From Mesaphorura yosii (lineage: Eukaryota > Arthropoda > Collembola > Poduromorpha > Tullbergiidae): a DNA stretch of 43,522 bases. Positions 11,727 through 23,900 of this stretch are shown here, in pieces; the first letter of the stretch is position 1, and every line of letters begins with the position of its first letter. A program made the translations under genes and the position numbers. The stretch is from positions 1 through 43,522 of the forward strand of contig WIXG01000521.1 in NCBI GenBank assembly GCA_009869945.1, given 5' to 3'. Below the pieces are notes generated by a model. The model made no database searches. It had not been told where the DNA came from and was given only the letters and a program-made list of their open reading frames with translations.

Positions 11727-13275
11727 ATAACTGCAGCAAGAACCAACCAACCAACAATTACAATCAATCGCTTCGAGAAGCTGAAAGGCTGATACCATGC
11801 GTCGTGTCGAGTCGAGTCGTACGTGCTCTGCTCAGTGTTTACTGACATTATGAAATGCAGAAATGTTTAATTGTTGCGTTGCTCTGTTGTTCTTCCTTGT
11901 TATAATATTTTGCAACAATAACGAGCTTTTGCTATGCATTGCTGCAAGCAAGGCAAAGCAAAAAGCAAAAGCTCAAGCTAAGCTGCAATGTTAATGGCTA
12001 CATTTCTGGCCTGGATTCGAGTTTCGAAACCGCAAGTGCGAAATGTGATGAGAATATCCTCCTGTCGTGTCATGCAAAGCAAATCATTCTCAACCTTGAT
12101 CCAAGTTGGTGGCTAAAAAAAGTAGTGCCTTGGTCATAACGACTCTAACGACCAGCTATTAAGTTCGTCTTAACGACTAACGATGACAATGAGAAATATG
12201 TGCTAAAATAATATAAAAATGTACGACCAGAATCAAGCCTGATGTAAATCGAGCCTCAAATCGTCATCGTCTCGTCTCGAAACATTAAATGTAAAGCACG
12301 AATATTAAAACGTAGAAGACTTGAGTTTAGAATTTGAAGGCCGTTTTAATTCAAACGACAACACAGAAAAGTCCGGCTTGGCCCTCCAAATCGCAAACAA
12401 GCTTGAAGCTTTGATCTTGTGAAAGGACACGACATTTTCATTTCCCATTTCAGCAAAGAGCAAAGCGCCTTTCCATCACGTTTAAAGGCGAAATCCGCTT
12501 TATCTTTGTGTACTTTACAATGATTCAACCCCATAATCAAATTCCTAATTCAATTAGGCATTGAATTTCACAAACAGAATTTATCCCTTCAATCAAGGCG
12601 CATCCTCGTCGTTGTCGTCTTCTCTCGTCTTGTATTATGCATGCTTTTGTGGATGATCTGATGAAAGGGTTAAGCTCGGATTCTGCGGATTGTGTAAACA
12701 AGTTCCTAATCTTCAACTCCTACGTGGATTTGCGATTGCGATTACGGAGAATGACCGAGATCAAGCAAAAATTCTTGTTGGTTGTCATGAAAATTCTAGC
12801 ATAAAGGCACAAACTCGTTCATCAGATTTTGAGAATCGGAACGAAATCCACATCAGACGGAACTGGGTTGTCGATTTAACATGATTGCTGTCTGGAAAAT
12901 TGATTTGGGAATCTGGGATTACGTAAACATATGCTGAGCGACGTGAACTACAAGAGAATTAGAATGCATGGAGAGTCTCGAGTGTACAGGGGACATTTGA
13001 TACGAACAAAGACAACTTCACTTCAAAGAATCACCGGTTCTCGTCTCGAGAGCTCTGCCAAGCAAATTCACTGAGCTGCTTGATGTGTGAGTACGTGCTC
13101 AAATTTCCAGACTATCCAGAAGAATCAGGAGTCCTTACTTTCCAGTTTCCAGAACCACGACTGTGCTGTGCCGTGCTGAAGACGGCGACCCACGACAATA
13201 CGACGTTTCCATGCAGTGCCAAACAGTACGACGGCTGGATATTTAGCATCTCAGTTTGGCGAGTGGTTCCAGCCG

Positions 13276-13283
13276 TATATAAG
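13276..13283 (+). promoter_or_regulatory. TATA box upstream of the NCKIPSD gene
   Basis: TATATAAG lies about 400 nt upstream of the NCKIPSD start codon. A start site about 30 nt downstream, near the CACATAACGAC sequence, would give a 5' leader of roughly 375 nt. That leader contains at least one short upstream ATG frame (near 13365). The box could also serve an unseen noncoding transcript. Confidence 0.4.
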
Positions 13284-13682
13284 CGCAGGTGTTTGAGGCC
13301 TTTGCACACATAACGACAAAGACGGAGAGCAGCAGAGCAGACGAATACAGAAGAGATATTACATAATGCAGTGGTTTCTCCAGAAACTTTAATTAATTAT
13401 CAATGATACCGCAAACGTTATACGCACGCTTGAGTTACAGAATTAATCAAAAACACAGAAACCGCATTGCGTGGCCGCCAAAGTTTCAATCACAATGACA
13501 ATTCTTTGACTTTTTACCATAAATTAAATCTGTGAGTTGTTGCTTGAAGTGTAGTTAGTGCGTCAGTGTTTCATGCGAGTGCCAGTGCCAGAAGTTAATG
13601 CTTAGTTACTTAGCACACATTCCTCAATTAAATTAGACTGGTAGGAAGTTAGCGGCCACTTCAGGTCACGCCAGACACGAAA

Positions 13683-16409
13683 ATGTTACGCGGAATGTAT
13701 GACTTCCTGGCAACTAATGACAAAATGCTGGGGTTCGAGAGTAACGAGCAGCTCCTGTACTTGGGATCACTACCGACTGATAAGAACTGGCTGAAGGCAA
13801 GCAATGCAAGAGGTCAAGTGGGATTGGTTCCAGTTAACTACGTTACTATCGACCACGACGTAAGTTTTCATCAGTTGGTAGCTAACCGAATGGTGTTTCG
13901 TATTCGCGTCCTCACAAAGTTAATTTTTTTACTTTGTAGTTCAAAGGTGAGATCATCATAGACTTCATCAACAAGGCAATCCGCATGGCGCAAAATGACA
14001 AATCAATGAAGATAAGCGATTTACTGAAGCATCGAGACAGAATACTCAAAACTTCTACAGACATAAAAGACCAAATTATTGAACTAGAAGATGAAATACG
14101 GAGGGCCCGCCACATGGCCATTGCTGAACTCAGCAACGCCGACACGCCAATCGTGGTACGATTTATTTGCGAAGCCAGGCGCATTCTATTTTGCAATTAA
14201 TGCTATCGTATCCACTTTCACGTCATTTAATTTACAGTCACGAGACGCTGATGATTTGAACGATCGAGTCAGGACGTTCACTGCAGCAGCGGCTGCGGCT
14301 CAAGTCAGTTCGCTGGCTGACTTTCGGTCGGTTGTCAATCATGAGCCAGACCTAAGCCCAAGCCCTCCGGCATCTATAATTCTTCCAAGTCATGGCACCT
14401 ACATGCTTGACAATTCAATCGTGTATGGTTCAGCTGGCAGACGAAGTCTTGACCGCAGTGACCGGGAGTGGCAACGAGGCCATGATGCGTTGGTAGCCAC
14501 CGTCCGTCATGTGCCCCAGTACTCGTTGAACAACCATCTCGGGCCACGTCATTCGAGTCAACAACCGTACACGATGTCTTCAACACCAACTCTCAATTCT
14601 CACTCTCGTTCTCACGGAAATTCATTGACCGGACTTAACAATATTTCTGCACCCGTTGCTTCGAACATTTTGACATCCTCGGTGTTGGTAAACCAGTCTC
14701 CCGCCGTGCATGTTCGAATGGCTGGAGAATTAATTGAGGGCGTTCGAAGTTCTACTGGATTGAGCCATGAGCTGTCACAAACCGCTGTTCAAACAGTCGT
14801 GCAGTACATGCAGGTAGGTAACCTAAGTTATTAAGAAAGAATAATTTTGTCATTCGTCCAGTCCAAACGGATTTTTCTTTGCAACAGAGACACTTTAATG
14901 GAATCTCCGACGAATTAAACGCACTGATGACCTACTTGGAGACTCCTTGCGCAATTCGAAACTATCCAAATCTCATCACGCAGAGCCCAGATGCTATCAA
15001 ATTGAGGGAAGTGTTCAATCAGCTGACTGAATGTAAGGACGACGAGCAGCAAAGAAGCTGGGCACTGCACGAGGACGAATCGATGATCAAGGATAATATT
15101 AGACATCTGAACGGAATCTTGGTAGGTTTAGTCTTCGCTAGTTAACGGAAATTTAATACCAACAGAAAGTTAGCGGCCTGTCAATGAATGTGCTTTCTTC
15201 CTGTTATTTAGCATAACGCTGACCACAGCATTTCCAAGTTTGTAATGCAAGAGAAGAACTACACCAGTGTGCACACTTTGGTTCTGTACTACCAAATGGA
15301 AACCAGAATGTCAATTCGTCACTTGCTGTTGGAATCGTTTGCTGCCATGGCGCTGATCGACATCAAAGCCTTGTCAGTACTCCTGAATTCGGTACTGCCA
15401 ATGGAGTTGGCCAGGTGAGACTGGACAACGGACAATTAAAATCAAATCCAGATAGATCTTCCAATTTCTGTCTGAATTCATTAGAGAGCTTCAAGTACAA
15501 GGATGCGAGAGAGACAAAGTTATGAAGATTGCAAATCTTCTGGCCCTACTCACCAGCACGGGAGAGTCAATGCCGATTACACACTATGGTGAGATTCAGC
15601 ATTTTAAAATTTTAATTTAAAATGACAACCTGCAAGCTATACATCTTTTTTTATCCAAATAGAGCACCTTGGGACTGACTTTCTGCATTTCGTTCTGAAC
15701 ACCATTGAAGACCCACCAAATGACGACGAAGAAATTACCGATGCTTTTATGAACCTCATTTTGGGGTACAATCTTCAGTTTAAAGTCAGTGACCAGAATT
15801 TCACCATTCAGTCTTTATCCGAAGTTACAAACGCCAAAGTTTTCACACAAAAATTGATCTACCTGCTGAACTACGAAAGTAAGGGCCGAAATTTGTTTTC
15901 TACTCCGGAATTCGAATTGATTGCAAGATCCGATCTGTTTCTAAAATTGTTGTCTTAACAGACGACCCAGTCGCCACTGGGTTGATGTACGAGTCGAAGG
16001 CTCCACACTCCGTATTCAAGCTGCTGGTTGATATTTTCTCGTGCAATCGCACAGCTGAACTGTTTTATACAAACGATGTGAAGGTTCTGATTGATATTGT
16101 GACAAGGTGCTTAACGGATTTGGGTCCAGGAGACAAGGTCAGTCTATTTCTCTTAATTTTTCAGTGCATTTCTTATAATTCATATTTAAATAGTTAAATG
16201 TGCCTGCATTACAGAGGCGACTATCGTATTTGACGCTGATTCGCATGATTTTTCGCAACTCCAACTACTCGGATCATCTGCATCGACGAGACGACATTCT
16301 CAAATGCTTAACATCGATCCTCATCGAGGATGACACTCTATCGGTCCCCGATCAACGACTGATTCGGGAAATTACTTTGGAGTTTCCAAACATTGTCAAA
16401 TTGAAGTAG
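13683..16409 (+). CDS. NCKIPSD: NCKIPSD / SPIN90 homologue (SH3 and leucine-rich domain)
   Basis: SPIN90 binds Arp2/3 and starts linear actin filaments; it also binds Nck, diaphanous-type formins and endocytic proteins. Nine exons, 13683-13859, 13940-14155, 14238-14813, 14888-15121, 15212-15414, 15485-15588, 15663-15878, 15962-16137 and 16215-16409, join in consistent phase to give 698 aa (human 722). Residues about 3-57 form an SH3 domain (MYDFLATNDKMLGFESNE ... GLVPVNYV). A helical charged segment follows (about 60-130), then a Ser/Thr/Asn-rich linker. From about residue 300 comes the conserved SPIN90/Ldb17 domain, with SSTGLSHELSQTAVQ, DDEQQRSWALHEDES, YYQMETRMSIRHLLLESF and LTDLGPGDK, each near-identical to the human protein. 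The proline-rich Nck-binding stretches of vertebrates are not obvious in the linker. All introns are about 70-90 nt with GT-AG ends. Confidence 0.95.
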
Positions 16410-18406
16410 CTGCGGATGTGCACAATGTAAAGTGGCCTTCTGCTTCTGCTTAAGCGTGGCTGCCGCTGCCGTTTTTAATTCAAAGCACCTTAGACCAAGC
16501 TAAAACTTTGAGCTGCTGCCGTGTGGTTCCATTTCTTTGGGCCTGAGTCGTCAATTCAGTTCTATGGAACGATGGACAAATTACTATTCGAATTCATGGT
16601 TGGCAAGGACTTTCCACAGCACGTGCACTTTAATCTTGTTAACACACATGCACTCGGCCGATTTAGCTCATATTTGTATTAATTCTTTGTCATCTAGTTT
16701 AATCTAAGTCATAGTTCGATTCTTTTGTGCATACGTGCGATTGCGATTGCTATTTGGAGAGTTTTAAACAGTTTTCAAGGAATTTACATTCCGAAAACCG
16801 TCTGATTTGAGGTGTTTTGTGATAAGGCTGAGTGTGTACAACGCAGGCACTGAATTTGTGAGTTTTATTGTAGCGTGTAAGGCAATCTTTGAAATTTGTT
16901 CTTTTTTAATGCGACGATGTTTGGGCTCAGAGTCAAGCCAGAGAGATCTAAAGCTGAGTGTTTTGGGACGGGAAAGAAGAAGTCTGACCAATTGTAAGTT
17001 AAGAAACTGACGAATTACCTTTTCACCCGTACTGTACTTTGAAGTACTGTTATTTTTTTAAAATATTTCTTGATCTATGGCTTAACCACAGCTACCATAT
17101 GCGAAGTGCGTTTTCAAACACGAAGACTTCCATTACACTTTGACTCGCACAAGAATAGCGTAACGTAAACTAGCGGAGTGTGAGCGATGAGTTTTGAGTT
17201 TGCAATTAAAACTAATTAACATGGATCTCCAGATTCCTGGTACCTTTCTAACTCCAAGTCTTTATCTCTACCAAACAATAGACTGCTAGATAATGCCAAT
17301 TCATGAAACAATCAGCAACCTAACCCTAGTCAGTCTACCCACTGGATAGTCATTAGTGCCATAATGTAACAAAACCATTTGATCACGCACTACAAACCAC
17401 ATTCCTATATGGAAAAGTGGAACACTGAACATTTGAATGGAATTTAGTTTCTAGTATTTAATGGCATGCATATAACGCCCAGCCAGAAAAACAAGAATCC
17501 TCAGCCAAATTAGTCAAAACCTGACACAATGACTTGTAAGCCAAATCGCTCATGAAAAAAGTCAAATAATTTAAATTTTTAGCCAGATTGCACAACAAAT
17601 TTGATTTCATATTATTTCAAAACTATGATTCAATTTTGACAAACGTTAGCTTATATGTTTAAATTATTGAATGAAAAGGGCCTTCTTGGCCAACTGCGGT
17701 CGTCCTTGTTTCCTCTTTTGCTCAATCTTTGCTTCATCCGGAACTGACACAACCTTTTGTGAAGAGCAATTCCAAAAAGGTGCTTGAATTTGTACTGTTT
17801 TAGAAATATTGGACTTTATTCCCACGGGTTGACTAATTTTAAAAGCCACAGATGATTCTGATATTTCTTATATGACGACCAGGTATTTCATTCATATCTT
17901 TCGTGGTGGCAGAGATATGCAGTAATTTCTGCATCCTTCAAGGGTGGAGTTCCGACTGATGGGATGAAGAAAAACTTTTACCCTTCAATTGTACGGTACC
18001 ATAGTTTCGCTTTGATTCAGGCCTACGTAGATGTTTTCAGCTTAAGGTCGTAGGTAAGAGAAAGGCTGAACGTTTTGCAGTATTTAATTTGTAACCTTTT
18101 ATTACTTTTCTCAACTTTTAACATTGTGAATTGTGAATTTTGACTGTGTTATCTCGAAATAAACTACCAACACTTCCCTTCATTTGTGAAAACTTTCCAA
18201 AGCGCCATACTAAGTAACGCGTGGCTCGGCTACAAGTATTTAATTATTCATGATAATAAAGCACAAGTAATTAACCCAAATTTCCGAATTTTCGGAGTTC
18301 AATTGCAATAAACTACTGCTTGAAGTTCTTAAGAAACAAAAACAAGAAAAAACCAATAGTTCATAGTGCAAGGATTCGACTGGTTTGACGCTGGTGTGTC
18401 TTAATC
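16410..18406. other. Intergenic region between convergent NCKIPSD and troponin C genes
   Basis: NCKIPSD (+) and troponin C (-) converge here, so the block should contain two 3' UTRs. It is AT-rich. A 61-codon minus-strand frame (17664-17849, GTG or extended start) has a polar, Lys-rich composition but no recognised domain. No clear poly(A) hexamer for NCKIPSD was found near its stop codon. I see no RNA gene or mobile element. Confidence 0.4.
18098..18103 (-). terminator. Candidate poly(A) signal of troponin C
   Basis: TTTATT on the plus strand reads AATAAA on the minus strand, about 304 nt downstream of the troponin C stop. The distance is plausible for a short 3' UTR, but other weak hexamers are possible. 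Confidence 0.35.
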
Positions 18407-19282
18407 TTATCCGGTCATCATTTCCATGAACTCTAGGTGAAAAAAATCAAGCAGGGAATTAATTACCAAAATTTTGTACGAACTAATTAATGAATTCAAT
18501 GTATAGTCAAAGTCCCACCATCGAAATCAACGGTTCCACTTCCATCCGTGTCGATCTCTTCAATCATGTCGTCCAAGTCCTCATTTGTCAACTGCCCGTC
18601 CAGCTCGCGCAAAATTTCCCGTAAGCTTGTGGTGGGAATATATCCATTTCCTGGAATGGAAATCGTGAGACAAAAACTCATTAAAAAAATAACTGATGTG
18701 ACTGAACTCTGAAGGATGAAAGTTCTGACACGCGACATGCCTTCTTTGTCGTACAAGCGAAATGCTTCCTTCAATTCCTTCTGAAGTGACTCGGAGTCCT
18801 CCTCGACGATAAACTTTGAGGCCAGGATGACAAACTCGTCAAACTCAACCTGACCAGAACCTGCTCAAGAAGATGGTGCATTTTGCATATGTATGTGAAA
18901 GAATTTAAGAATTACGAGTCTTGGACATGTACATAGTTGGGAAACGTACGGTCAACATCCACCTCCTCAATCATTTCACGCAGAATCTTGTCGTTGAAAG
19001 GCTGTCCCATGAGCCTCAAAATGGTGGCGACCATGTCCGATGAAATGCTCCCGTTCTTCTGACTATCAAAACTGTCAAACGCTTTCTTCAGGACTGTAAA
19101 CAAAAAACAGGGCTTTAAATTCTTGGAAATGTGGAAATGGAAGTTCAAATAATTGATTTGTGAATCAACCAACTGGCTAATTGCTCCTTGTCCAATTCGT
19201 CAGCCTAAAATTCAAAGAAAAGGCAGGCGATTAACCTGGAAACAATTTCCAAGGCAGCCAGGACGACAGCGTTTCTCACCAT
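18407..19282 (-). CDS. TpnC: Troponin C (arthropod muscle calcium sensor)
   Basis: Troponin C is the Ca2+-binding subunit of the troponin complex on muscle thin filaments. Six exons, 19280-19282 (ATG only), 19174-19204, 18950-19093, 18741-18860, 18519-18650 and 18407-18432, total 456 nt and encode 151 aa with all phases matching. It starts [20 protein letters not shown] and ends EFMEMMTG. Four EF-hands are present. Site I (residues 21-32, ends in Met) and site III (97-108, ends in Ser) lack the position-12 acid. Site II (57-68, [12 protein letters not shown]) and site IV (133-144, [12 protein letters not shown]) are complete, the usual arthropod pattern. The intron 18651-18740 has a GC donor (GAAG/GCATGT) instead of GT; this is the only choice that restores YDKEGNGYI. 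The last intron splits the codon for the Glu at position 12 of site IV. Confidence 0.96.
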
Positions 19283-20901
19283 TGCGAAAGATCCACACAA
19301 AGCTAATGGACGCTAGTAAATTATATGTTATAGTTCGCTCTCTTGCCAATTAGCTTGAAAATAAATAACTTTTTTTCCAAACTGGGCAGAAAATAGAGGT
19401 TTTCTGCTCAATGTTATTTCTTATGAGAGAATTACAGTCAAAGTGACCAGGATCACTAGTATCCAAGGCATTAACCATGCAAAAATCAGAAAAATGTAAA
19501 TGTTTAGATTTCGAATGCCTAGAAGAAGTGAGAGAACTTTATTACAATTTCGTCATAAAACTTTGGATCCACGTACAATTTCAGAAACGACAAAGGAATA
19601 GGCCTGACCAGGAAAGGGCGAGTGATCTTTCGGGTCTGAGGTGTTTTTGCGAAATGATTGGCTCATTGGTGTTCCTTATATTTATTTTGGGGTTGGCTGG
19701 TTAGACACATTGCCTTCGCCTTGCTCGCAGGCAAGTTTGCATGGCTTCGTAAACAAACATCTGGTTTCGTGGGCTGCCACATTATCATTATGCATAACTC
19801 GTTGGTCTGCGAGTTTCCACTCTACTCTTGACATATTTCAGAAATATGATGAGAACCACGAATTTTCTTGTTTTCGCAATAAGATCTCTCCGTTTCGTCC
19901 ACAAATGTCGGTCGACGTCAACCCGTCAGCTCCGACTTTTTTTATAGAATGGATTCGTGGAAGGCAAGGCCAGGTCAGGCCGTTTCGTCTCCGTCATCAT
20001 CTCGTTAAATAATAAGCACATAAGATGTGCTAATAAAATCATTACGACCAGATTACGACTTTTTAATAATATTGATCCGAATTTTTCGCAATCGTGGAAG
20101 TAGCAAATAGCAAGCAGGAAGTGCTTGTGATTCTGCAAGTGTGCAAAAATGGCGTAAAGACGCAAGCCACAGCGTGTGTCCCTTCAGTAGCGCGCTTACA
20201 CGATTTGGTTTTCTCAACGGAAGAAACTCGAGCATCATTTCGCAGATTATTATTGCATAAATAATATCGATATTTATGACCAAACGCACGGCACGGCATG
20301 TCGATTGGCGAAGGAACACGACGCACGAGTGTCCTTTATTTTTAGAATTCGACTCAAAGTATACATTTTAATGATTCTGCGAAACTAAATATTTATGTTA
20401 ACCTGAAACGTCTATTTGGACTTTAAGAGCCCAATTCGTAACGGAACCAGATCCTCGTCTTCTGGTTCAGAAATAAATGCAATAAGAGTGGAGAATGAAT
20501 CTGCTACGCTGCTGTATTAAAATTTAAGCTTAAAGTGTTCGATTTGCGAGTTGCGGATTCGTGATTCGTATGTGCTTCATAATATAAAAGCAATTCAGTT
20601 TCGAATGCTTCAGTGCAAATTTCATCCATACCAGTGCTGTATTCCATAAACACACATCCTGAAAGCATTAAAATTAATCTACCGTGACTGCAGTGTTTAA
20701 AAGCTCGAAAATAACTTCGATATTTTGCGGACGCTAACACAAACATGACGACTGTCAATCTACGCTGAGTTTAGGTTTATATGTCAAAATGTCGTCGGAT
20801 TCTGCCAATTTTTAGACTCTCGTCAGTCAGCGTAAGAAATAAACCGGAAGCTACACGAATGTGTTCCTATAAATCGCCTGCACATAAAAATGTGCGTTGC
20901 T
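19283..20901. other. Troponin C upstream region and IQCA1 3' region
   Basis: Troponin C and IQCA1 are both on the minus strand, so this block holds the troponin C promoter and the IQCA1 3' UTR. A MEF2-type site is listed at 20336. Overlapping open frames on both strands (19.6-20.3 kb) lack domain similarity and codon bias, and are treated as chance. No obvious AATAAA serves IQCA1 close to its stop. Confidence 0.35.
20336..20345. promoter_or_regulatory. MEF2-type site upstream of troponin C
   Basis: TTATTTTTAG matches the MEF2 consensus YTAWWWWTAR exactly and lies about 1.05 kb upstream of the troponin C start codon. MEF2 drives many insect muscle genes, including troponins. One 10-bp match in AT-rich DNA is weak evidence on its own. 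Confidence 0.25.
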
Positions 20902-23900
20902 TCAGCGGCCCTTCTTTCTTGAGATTTTCTTTTTTTTCGCTTTGCCGTCCTTCCCCTTCTTGCCCTTCTTTTTCTTCTTCGTCTCGTCCTCGGGGGGCAT
21001 TTGGGCCTTGAGACGCGCCTTCTGGAGTGGAGTTTTGCTGTACCAATTAGCCCAGGCTCTTTCCTGCTCAAGGAACAACGGGTCAATGTAAATCAACTCC
21101 TCGATAAAGTCGTTCATATCGAGTCGTCTTCGTCCGATCCTCGCTGGCTTGAAAGAGAGCGTTCCTTCCAAATATGCTTCCGGATCGAATTCGAACGGTT
21201 TCTCGTATTCTTCCTGCTCCCGCCGTGAAGCCTCGTAATGCTTCTCAAGCGTTCTGTCCACGCATTCTTTTATGTCGCCAAACGTCCACGAATCGGTGAG
21301 TTTGGCAAGGACGTCGATGCTCATTCTCGAGTTGAACTCCGTCATGTGCTCTCGCAATTCGTGCTTCCACATCTGCAGCAGATCGTCGTGGCTTGGCTTT
21401 GGAATGTATATAAAGCGCTGGTAATCTTTCTTCATTGGCTGCAACGCAGAACACACACAAAACCACCTACTCAGACATTAAAAACAGCAAACAGCGGCGG
21501 AGCAGCTTAAAGAAACTTACTTTTAATTTCCCAGCCCACGGTTCTGAGCTCAGTCCGATGACCATAAATCGATCTTCGGGGCCAAACATTTTAATAAACT
21601 TGCTCAGCATCTTTTTGATTCGCTTTGGCTCAGACGTTTCAGTTTTGGGCACCCTTTTCATGTACGCCATCTCAGCCATGTCTATCATGACGATGACGGG
21701 CTGACACCAGTGCCCGACCTTCTCCAGCAAGTGAAACAACATTATCAGACCGTGCTTGCCTTCGTATTTTCCCACGAGGTTCCTTGGTGACAAGTCAAAG
21801 AGCGTCGCGCCAAGCTCATTGCAGATGGCATGCACGAGGGACTTCTTGCCCGATCCCCTCGGCCCCGCCAGCAGCACCGATTTGGTGTACGGAGCGATTT
21901 GGTGCACCGTCTCAGAGCCCATCGGCAGGACGCAAATGTCTTTCAGCGCACGTTTGATGTCGCCGAATGTCGGTAGGGGATTCGGATCAATCGGCATTTT
22001 TTCATCTTTGACGGTGGAAACTGGGACCTCACCCGCGCCAGCGGCGGCGGCGGCGTTGGCTCCTGACTGGTCGTGCTCAGGATTCTGAACGTAATATTTC
22101 CGGATAGTCTCATTCACGAGACTGCAGTGACCGACCAAATCCTGAAAAGCGATTGGAGGAACCTTTTTAATTATTCCTTCGTGGACCAACTCTTTAAAGA
22201 GTGATTCGTGCGTCCGATCCGGAGTCAAGTCCTTTGATTTCTTCTTCTTTTTCTTCTTCCTGCCTTTGCCTCGTCTTCGACCCTTCTTTCCCTTCTTGCC
22301 TTTCTTGCTCTTCTTTTTCTTCCTCATCTCGAGCACATTTCGCAAGTGCTGGAGTTCGACTTTCATCAAAGCGTCGACCTGCGTGTGATGAAATTGCGAA
22401 GTGCCAAGTGCTTCAAAATTCTGTAGACTGTTGAGGGAGATGCTTTAATTGACCAACTCACCTGTTCTCTCACTTCACGACAGACAAGCTTTCGTTTCTC
22501 GTGAATTATCATGTCCTCGTCGTGCCGCTGGTCTTCATTCACCACTTCGTTCCGAAGTCTCCAGTCCCTGTTGTAAAGCATATTGCACTGCGCCATTTCA
22601 GGGAGCATTGAGGCTGGCTCTAATTTGGTCACAATCAGCCCTTTTTTTACTCTCTTCTTCTTTTTCTTGTCCTTATCCTTTTGTCTTTTGGACTCCTTGT
22701 CGCCCTTCTTCCCTTTCTTCTTCTTTTCGCCTCCATTTTCTCCTTCTGCAGCGTGTTCGGCGTCGGCAGCCAGTTGAGCCTCGAGAAGAAATCTGGCGCT
22801 GGCAATGCTGTCAAAGTCTGCCGCTTTGGGCTGGTCAGGCAGCTTGCCTTTAATCTTACGAACGTCGAGCAACCAATTTCGTATTTGTGATTTCATGGCT
22901 TCTGTCATTTCAGCGGCTTCCAGCATGCGTATTTTGGAATCAAAATAACTCTGAGCCTTTTCGTACTTTGTCCGGTGAGTTTCCTGAATATTTCGACGGC
23001 TTGCCTTCTCGTCCTCCACCATGGCAGAAATCGCTTTGTACTTGGCTCGAGCTTTAGATCGATCGTCGGTTTCAATAAGTGGTCCCGCTTGAAGACCCAA
23101 AAATATGAGTTCTCGCTCGCGCATTTTGGAAACTCGTCGCCTGGCCAGGAAACCCCGTACGACTCTCTGCAGTGCAGATGACAAGTTCACTACATATAAG
23201 TTTGCCTTTGCCTCGGAAGTCAAAGATCTACAATTTTTACTTGCACAATGATGGCAGCTCCGTGTTTGTCCACATTCTCCTGTTCCTTGGCCCTTTTCTC
23301 CCTTGCCACTCCCTTTTCAATCTCGACGATCCCGTACAAGACGTTGACAAACTTGAACACGGCCTGGCGCTGTCGTTCGACCGCCTGAATGACAATAATG
23401 AGGTCCTTTGGCTCGAGGTCGGGGAAATCTACACTCCATGGTTTAATTGCGTTCCTCAGTCGCTGAAGCTTGTCAGCTTCGACGAGTTCCAGCTGAGTTT
23501 TCTTCTCTAGCTCCTTTTCCTGAAGCACTTGCTCAAGCAGCCGCTGTCTCCGGTCGTATCCTGGCCCCCGTTCGTGGCTGTAGTACTTTGGCACCGGAAG
23601 TTCCGTGTCTTCAGGGAAGTACCTGTAAATGTTGATGATGTCCTCATAGTACAAGAAGTCGGACAACTCTGTCGCCATCATCGTTTCCTGATACTCCAGC
23701 AGTCTTGCCAGCGCCAAGTCGAGCAGCTGCCTCACAAGCGGTCGCTTTTGTGGGTGGACCATTTGATCGTAAATTTCGTCAAATTTCTTGAACACGCTCA
23801 AATACTGGAAGTAAACCTCAGTCAGCTCCTCTAGAAACTCTTGGCGGCTTGCTGGGGTTGTGGTTGGGATGAGCTTGCCGTCTTCACCAATCTGCTTTTC

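Larger units (their letters stand above)
5887..13682. other. 7.8-kb gene-poor region between TMEM121-like and NCKIPSD genes
   Basis: The two flanking genes diverge, so this block should hold both promoters and any upstream noncoding exons. It is AT-rich with many short simple repeats, such as CATT-, TTGCATTG- and GCAAA-type runs near 10.48, 10.92 and 11.93 kb. Two short frames with coding-like composition (8263-8499 and 9094-9321), a hairpin (11670-11726) and a TATA box (13276) are listed separately. No recognisable protein domain, tRNA or transposon is seen in the rest. Confidence 0.4.
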
